Assembly (NCBI GenBank): GCA_023415205.1
Contig: JAEZLR010000045.1
Coordinates: 223,044 to 287,043 of the forward strand
Source of the DNA: Bacillota bacterium
GTDB taxonomy: Bacteria; Bacillota; Clostridia; DSM-8532
Reading direction: 5' to 3'
DNA length: 64,000 nt
The first letter of the stretch is position 1; every line of letters begins with the position of its first letter. A program made the translations under genes and the position numbers. Positions 59,825 to 64,000 of this stretch are shown one piece after another. Below the pieces are notes generated by a model. That model searched no databases and was not told the DNA's origin. It saw only the letters and a list, made by a program, of their open reading frames with translations.

Positions 59825-60280
59825 ATGGAAAGAAGATTTTTACGGAAATCCAATGACAAGGTCATTGGTGGTCTTTGTTCAGGTCTTGCTGAGTATATAG
59901 GCAGTAATGTGATCCTGGTGCGTTTGATAACGCTCTTTGGCATCATTGCCAGTGGGGTTTTCCCCGGCTTGCTGCTCTATGTGATCTGTCTCATTTTTGT
60001 TCCCTTGGATACCCAAGTCGGCCCGGGCTATGGGTCAGGGTATGGTTACGAAGGCTCCTCTGATTATGGGAATTCCACTGACCCCGGAGATCACTATACC
60101 TATGGTGATCCGCCTTCAAAAAATGGCCGCTATATTGTGGGAATCGGTCTGATCGTCGTGGGGGTTTTCCTCTTTGCACGGATGTTTTTTTCCTGGCTTG
60201 ATTTGAAATACGTTTTTGCCGGATTACTCATTTTAGGCGGTCTTTTCATGATCTTCAACGATAAGAGGAGGGGTGTTTGA
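59825..60280 (+). CDS. PspC-domain membrane protein
   Basis: Membrane protein of 151 residues: N-terminal PspC domain (RFLRKSNDKVIGGLCSGLAE, one membrane helix about 30-57), a Gly/Tyr-rich loop, and a C-terminal pair of helices (about 100-140) of the LiaI/DUF5668 type. PspC proteins respond to envelope stress. GAGGTG precedes ATG 59825. The next gene starts one base after its stop codon, so the two are coupled. Confidence 0.85.
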   Translation: MERRFLRKSNDKVIGGLCSGLAEYIGSNVILVRLITLFGIIASGVFPGLLLYVICLIFVPLDTQVGPGYGSGYGYEGSSDYGNSTDPGDHYTYGDPPSKNGRYIVGIGLIVVGVFLFARMFFSWLDLKYVFAGLLILGGLFMIFNDKRRGV

Positions 60281-60281
60281 T

Positions 60282-61136
60282 ATGAAACAGTCCCGTGCCT
60301 TATGGGGGATTATCCTCATTTTTATTGGCCTGTTCTGGATCCTTAAGTCCTTTGATTGGGTGAGTATGGATTTGTTTGGATCGTTGCGCACCCTCTGGCC
60401 GGTGTTTATTATAGCCGGCGGGTTGACTTTTTTCTTTAAGCGGGAATCTTACTTGCCCCGGGTGATCTTGTGGCTCTTGGTTTTTGTTCTTATAGGGGGC
60501 TACGCTATTTATCTGGGATCCCAGGACGTGATGGGCACCGAAAGCAGCAAAACCTTTACTATGAGATCTGATATTCAGTCGGCCTCCCTTCTGGTGGAGG
60601 TGTCCGGGGCCAATCTTGATGTGGGATCAGGTTCGGAGCTTGCCGTTGTGGACACCAATATTGAGAGCATCCAATATGAATATGACGAAGGAAGCAACCC
60701 CAGAATACTCTACAGACAGAATAACTCCTTGCTGGGGTGGAATTCTAAGCAGGGCTTCAAGGCAAGATTGAACAGAGATATTCCCTGGACGATTGAAGTA
60801 AACACCGGTACTACCAAGGGCACTCTTGATCTTAGTGACATAGAGCTCAATCAATGTACCATTAATACGGGAAGCTGTGACCTTGATATATTGGCAGGAA
60901 ACAAGTCAAGGGAGGCAAGAATTACCATCAATGGCGGTGCTGTTAACCTGAAAATTACGCTCCCCGAGGATGTCGGGCTGAGAGTATCCTCCAGCAGTGC
61001 TGTCACCAGGATTAATGGTCAAGTGGACTTGTTGGAGCAGGACTCAGTTTACCATTCTGATAATTTTGATTCAGCCCCCAATAAGCTGTATTTGGACATG
61101 GCCTGTGGGGCAGGATCGATTACAGTTAATCGCTAA
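60282..61136 (+). CDS. LiaF-like membrane protein with adhesin-type C-terminal domain
   Basis: Protein of 284 residues: four short hydrophobic segments (about 5-90) of the LiaI/LiaF type, then an extracytoplasmic beta-rich domain (about 110-284; TGTTKGTLDLSDIELNQC, LKITLPEDVGLRVSSSS) resembling the DUF2154/toast-rack fold. GAGGAGGGG precedes ATG 60282. With the PspC gene it forms a probable cell-envelope stress pair next to spo0A; no LiaRS-type system adjoins. Confidence 0.8.
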   Translation: MKQSRALWGIILIFIGLFWILKSFDWVSMDLFGSLRTLWPVFIIAGGLTFFFKRESYLPRVILWLLVFVLIGGYAIYLGSQDVMGTESSKTFTMRSDIQSASLLVEVSGANLDVGSGSELAVVDTNIESIQYEYDEGSNPRILYRQNNSLLGWNSKQGFKARLNRDIPWTIEVNTGTTKGTLDLSDIELNQCTINTGSCDLDILAGNKSREARITINGGAVNLKITLPEDVGLRVSSSSAVTRINGQVDLLEQDSVYHSDNFDSAPNKLYLDMACGAGSITVNR

Positions 61137-61234
61137 AAAACGCCATATTTCCCTAACTCTATGGATACGAACACTGAAAAATCCCTTTTTATGCCTGTTT
61201 TATAACAGTAAACCAGGGAATAGTAAAACTTCTC

Positions 61235-61263
61235 TTGTAAAAAGTGGAATTCAACAATATAAT
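61235..61263 (+). promoter_or_regulatory. predicted spo0A promoter
   Basis: TTGTAA (61235-61240), 17 bp, TATAAT (61258-61263), 30 bp before the spo0A GTG: a sigma-A type promoter. I found no sigma-H type promoter or TGTCGAA Spo0A box close by. Confidence 0.65.
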
Positions 61264-61293
61264 TAACACAGATGACAAAGGGAGGTTTTCAGT

Positions 61294-62100
61294 GTGAATA
61301 ATAAAATCCGTGTCCTTGTTGCAGACGATAATGTTGCTTTTGGTATGATCATTTGCGAGTTCCTGGAAAGCCAGAACGATATTGAAGTTACAGCAAGAGT
61401 AGAAAATGGGGAAGATGCCATTGAGATGATCGAAAAAACACGTCCGGATATTGTCGTTCTGGATATCATTATGCCACGACTTGGCGGCTTAGGCGTACTC
61501 ACTCGTTACAAAAATGTCAGTTCAACAGAAAAACCTTTATTTATTGTGCTCTCCGCTGTAGGCCAGGACACGATCACCCAACAGGCATTATCACTGGGCG
61601 CCATCTACTATATTGTCAAGCCCTTCGACTTAAGTGTGCTTGTGGAAAGAATACGCGAGCTGGTCAGAAGCCACAGTCCAACAGTGTTCAGAATGGAGCC
61701 CATCGCCCCTATGAGTTCAGGCGTCAAGGCTATTCCCAGCGGTGATAATGTTCAGGCCAAAGTCACACAGATTATGAGAGACGTGGGTGTGCCTGCTCAT
61801 ATTAAAGGTTATCAATATATGCGAGACGCCATACTGATGGCCGTCAAGGATAAGGAAATCATCAGCGCAGTGACCAAGAGGCTCTATCCGGAGCTGGCAA
61901 AAAACTACAAAACCACCCCCAGCCGTGTAGAAAGAGCCATCCGTCATGCCATAGAGGTGGCCTGGAACAGGGGGCGTGTTGATACCATCAATGATCTTTT
62001 TGGATATACCATCAACACCCGAAAGGGTAAGCCCACCAATTCCGAGTTCATCGCCATGGTGGCCGACACCTTAAGATTGAACGAGAAAACAGCGAATTGA
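61294..62100 (+). CDS. spo0A: sporulation master regulator Spo0A
   Basis: Response regulator of 268 residues that starts sporulation when phosphorylated. Receiver with D11/D12, phosphoacceptor D57 (VVLDIIMPRLGG) and K109; the C-terminal DNA-binding domain carries the Spo0A blocks IMRDVGVPAHIKGYQYMRDA, YPELAKNYKTTPSRVERAIR and EVAWNRGR, where SRVERAIR is in the recognition helix region. It starts at GTG 61294 after GGGAGG. It identifies the organism as an endospore former or a descendant of one. The usual neighbour spoIVB is not present. Confidence 0.98.
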   Translation: MNNKIRVLVADDNVAFGMIICEFLESQNDIEVTARVENGEDAIEMIEKTRPDIVVLDIIMPRLGGLGVLTRYKNVSSTEKPLFIVLSAVGQDTITQQALSLGAIYYIVKPFDLSVLVERIRELVRSHSPTVFRMEPIAPMSSGVKAIPSGDNVQAKVTQIMRDVGVPAHIKGYQYMRDAILMAVKDKEIISAVTKRLYPELAKNYKTTPSRVERAIRHAIEVAWNRGRVDTINDLFGYTINTRKGKPTNSEFIAMVADTLRLNEKTAN

Positions 62101-62401
62101 TAACAGGGTAGCGGTTCAAGGCAGTACTCGATCAACCCATTAGCAAGAGTACTGGTGGAAAGCTGTTTCAAATCGATAGACTATAAGCTTTAAACAGCAA
62201 CAAACCTTCTGATTTATGTAGTGTGGAAAACATTCATAGATAGAAGGTTTTTTCATGTTTCTTTGGGTAGGGGATTGGTGAAAAAATGTCCTCTTTCTCA
62301 TTGCACAAGCATTATTTCACAATTGTGGTGAACTTTCATCATGGAAGGCAGGGTTCAACCATGATATACTAGGAGGCATTACTTCCCTATAAAAAGGACG
62401 G
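62101..62401. other. intergenic region between spo0A and mutY
   Basis: About 300 bp without a gene. It holds the spo0A terminator (62202-62254) and, after it, TATACT near 62366 that may be the mutY -10 box, without a convincing -35. Nothing else recognised. Confidence 0.6.
62202..62254 (+). terminator. terminator after spo0A
   Basis: AAACCTTCT / AGAAGGTTT stem (62202-62210 with 62242-62250) with a large loop, followed by a T-run. Confidence 0.65.
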
Positions 62402-63427
62402 ATGTACTTGAGTTATGGAAAAAGTTTAAATCATTGGTTTGTTAATCATCAAAGAGAAATGCCCTGGCGGAAAACTAAGGATCCCTATTTAATTTGGGTA
62501 TCAGAGGTCATGCTACAGCAAACTCAGGTGGATACGGTCATCCCCTATTATCTTCGCTTTTGCGAGCGATTTCCTACTATGGAAACGTTGGCTTCTTCCA
62601 GTCTTGAAGAGGTGCTTACCCTCTGGAGGGGGCTGGGCTATTATCGACGGGCGGAAAATCTCCATAAGGGAGTTAAAAAAATAGTCCATGAGCACAAGGG
62701 CTGCTTTCCTGACAGCTTAAAGGAACTAGCCGGAATCCCGGGTATTGGAGCCTATACGGCAGGGGCAATCCTGAGTATTGCCTTTAATCAACCGGTTGCA
62801 GCAGTGGACGGCAATGTTATGCGTATCTTGGCGCGTCAGTTTGCAATCAGTGAGGATATTGGCCGGAGCAAAGCTGTAAAGGTCTTTGAAAAACTGGTTC
62901 TTGAGCTTATGGAGGGGGAACCCTCGGTCTTTAACCAAGCTATGATGGAGCTGGGGGCCTTGATTTGCACCCCCAGAAATCCCAACTGTCCCCAATGCCC
63001 GGTTAAAAGCGAATGCCAGGCGTATGCGCAGGGCAATCCCGAAGCCTATCCGGTAAAAAGCAAGAAAGAAAAGCCTGCTGAGGAAACCTATGTAGCCCTC
63101 ATATTGAAAAAAGGTAAAACCTATCACATGGAAAAGAGACCGGATCAGGGTTTGCTGGCTAATCTTTGGGGATTCCCCCTTCTGGAGGGAGCTTTATATG
63201 AAGAGCTTAGCGCCTTGGGGCAGCCGTTGAGCCCTGTGAGCCATGTTTTTACTCATAGAAAGTGGCTGCTTAAGCCAGTGATCCTTGAATATACGGAAGA
63301 TAACATAGCCCTCCTGAGCGAGGCGGGGGAAATAGAAGAGTTCTTTTCTATGGAGGAAATTCAACAATTGCCCATTGGAACGGCTTTTTTAAAAATAATT
63401 AGTCAGATTGTCCTGAAAATGGTGTAG
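62402..63427 (+). CDS. mutY: A/G-specific adenine glycosylase
   Basis: MutY of 341 residues that removes adenine paired with 8-oxoguanine. The catalytic-pocket EVMLQQTQVDTV, the helix-hairpin-helix GIPGIGAYTAGAI with the catalytic aspartate in VAAVDGNVMRIL, and the [4Fe-4S] motif C-x6-C-x2-C-x5-C (CTPRNPNCPQCPVKSEC) are present. The C-terminal NUDIX-like 8-oxoG recognition domain is at about 230-341. AAGGACGG precedes the ATG. Confidence 0.95.
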   Translation: MYLSYGKSLNHWFVNHQREMPWRKTKDPYLIWVSEVMLQQTQVDTVIPYYLRFCERFPTMETLASSSLEEVLTLWRGLGYYRRAENLHKGVKKIVHEHKGCFPDSLKELAGIPGIGAYTAGAILSIAFNQPVAAVDGNVMRILARQFAISEDIGRSKAVKVFEKLVLELMEGEPSVFNQAMMELGALICTPRNPNCPQCPVKSECQAYAQGNPEAYPVKSKKEKPAEETYVALILKKGKTYHMEKRPDQGLLANLWGFPLLEGALYEELSALGQPLSPVSHVFTHRKWLLKPVILEYTEDNIALLSEAGEIEEFFSMEEIQQLPIGTAFLKIISQIVLKMV

Positions 63428-63484
63428 CTAAACGATGTTACTGTTGGAAATGTACAAGTTGTAAAAAAATAATTTTTGTTTTGC

Positions 63485-63513
63485 TTGTATTTTTGTACAT
63501 TCGGTGATATACT
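63485..63513 (+). promoter_or_regulatory. predicted promoter of the zinc-ribbon gene
   Basis: TTGTAT (63485-63490), 17 bp, TATACT (63508-63513), giving a 5' leader of about 110 nt before the start at 63630. Confidence 0.6.
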
Positions 63514-63629
63514 AATTCGGTAAGTCAATACACATGGATTCAATCTTTTTGAAATCAACTCTCTTTAATTATTTGGAGTAGAGAAGTAAAGAAGACCTGA
63601 TCCAAATTTTTTAAGGAGGTATATGACTC

Positions 63630-63821
63630 ATGGCAGACAAAACATTAGCATGCAAAGATTGCAACGCAGAATTCGTTTTTACAGAAGGCGAACAGGCTTT
63701 CTACAAGGAAAAGGGATTTGAAAACGAACCCCAGAGATGCCCTGACTGCAGACGTGCAAGAAAGCAGGACAGAAACAACAGAGGCTCTAACAGAGGCTTT
63801 GGTGGCGGAAACCGTTGGTAA
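63630..63821 (+). CDS. small zinc-ribbon protein with RGG-like tail
   Basis: Protein of 63 residues with two C-x2-C pairs (CKDC near residue 8 and CPDC near 37), matching the 'probable zinc-ribbon' family common in Clostridia, and a basic Gly/Arg/Asn tail (NNRGSNRGFGGGNRW). The tail suggests RNA or nucleic-acid binding. AAGGAGGT precedes the ATG, and a good promoter and terminator mark it as a monocistronic, probably well expressed gene. The function of the family is unknown. Confidence 0.85.
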   Translation: MADKTLACKDCNAEFVFTEGEQAFYKEKGFENEPQRCPDCRRARKQDRNNRGSNRGFGGGNRW

Positions 63822-63826
63822 TCAAG

Positions 63827-63851
63827 AGGAGAGCAGTAGCTCTCCTTTTTT
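63827..63851 (+). terminator. terminator after the zinc-ribbon gene
   Basis: AGGAGAGC / GCTCTCCT stem, four-base loop, six T. Confidence 0.9.
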
Positions 63852-63874
63852 AATGGAGAAAACCCTTTATCAGA

Positions 63875-63925
63875 AGGGGCTGTCTCAAATCGGAATAAAA
63901 TCTGAGTTGAGACGGCTCCTTTTTC
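63875..63925 (+). terminator. second hairpin near the window end
   Basis: AGGGGCTGTCTCAA (63875-63888) pairs with TTGAGACGGCTCCT (63907-63920, two G-T pairs), then TTTTT. Its left arm shares 12 bases with 17884-17895, so it may belong to a dispersed family. The remaining 75 bp to the window end show nothing else. Confidence 0.7.
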
Positions 63926-64000
63926 ATAGGCTCGAGGAAATACCATGCGTAACGTTAACTGATTCCACCGAACTGTTATTTTAAAATGTGCAAAGTTTTA

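Overview
The window reads as chromosome of an anaerobic, spore-forming, nitrogen-fixing member of the class Clostridia. The evidence is Spo0A at 61.3-62.1 kb, RNase J, the MurT/GatD pair, a T-box in front of pheST, YlxR/YlxQ in the nusA-infB operon, and a nif cluster of the Clostridium pasteurianum type (nifN-nifB fusion, split homocitrate synthase, mod genes at the end). No species can be named from sequence alone. I see no insertion sequence, prophage, CRISPR array, tRNA gene or plasmid function; the DNA looks like vertically inherited core genome with two specialised blocks.

Block 1 (0.03-11.4 kb) starts with a NarL-type response regulator, then a LacI-controlled carbohydrate module. It contains relatives of glucose-6-phosphate isomerase, a sulfatase, class I mannose-6-phosphate isomerase, glucosamine-6-phosphate deaminase and LacI (the last two on the minus strand). 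Divergent from lacI are a phosphofructokinase, a triosephosphate isomerase relative, a LarA-type nickel racemase homologue and an aldose-1-epimerase. Two AAACGTTT palindromes lie between the divergent units and a third lies inside the TPI-like gene. The set resembles a private upper glycolysis attached to a desulfating step and a hydroxyacid racemase. Its substrate is not obvious, and no transporter or aldolase is present in the block. It is the best candidate here for an undescribed pathway.

11.4-17.6 kb is housekeeping: gatD-murT (lipid II amidation) and a receiver-only response regulator on the minus strand, then polA and coaE on the plus strand. 17.6-18.0 kb is a non-coding stretch with two terminators and a possible short transcript ahead of nifH.

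Block 2 (18.0-31.1 kb) is a compact plus-strand operon: nifH-nifI1-nifI2-nifD-nifK-nifE-nifN/B-[2Fe-2S] ferredoxin-nifV omega-nifV alpha-modA-modB-modC. It covers the Fe protein, PII-type switch-off, the MoFe protein, the cofactor scaffold with NifB, an electron carrier, homocitrate synthesis and molybdate uptake. Metal-ligand residues fit a molybdenum nitrogenase, and NifD has the insertion of about 60 residues known from clostridial NifD.

31-48 kb is mixed: a VWA lipoprotein, a small unknown protein, class II aldolase, CCA-adding enzyme (minus), a GT4 glycosyltransferase, RNase J, a D,D-carboxypeptidase (minus), a ComEA-like protein, RNase P RNA, MetA (with the acetyltransferase residue E111), a phenylalanine T-box with pheS-pheT, a 43-codon small ORF, and tmcAL (minus).

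48.4-58 kb is the translation operon rimP-nusA-rnpM-ylxQ-infB-rbfA-nrnA-truB-ribF. InfB is very long (1246 residues) because of a 72-bp tandem repeat coding a glycine/arginine/glutamine-rich linker. 58-64 kb carries a penicillin-binding transpeptidase, a PspC/LiaF-like membrane pair, spo0A, mutY and a small zinc-ribbon protein. Several coding starts given here lie downstream of the longest possible ORF, chosen by ribosome-binding sites; the reasons are in the entries.
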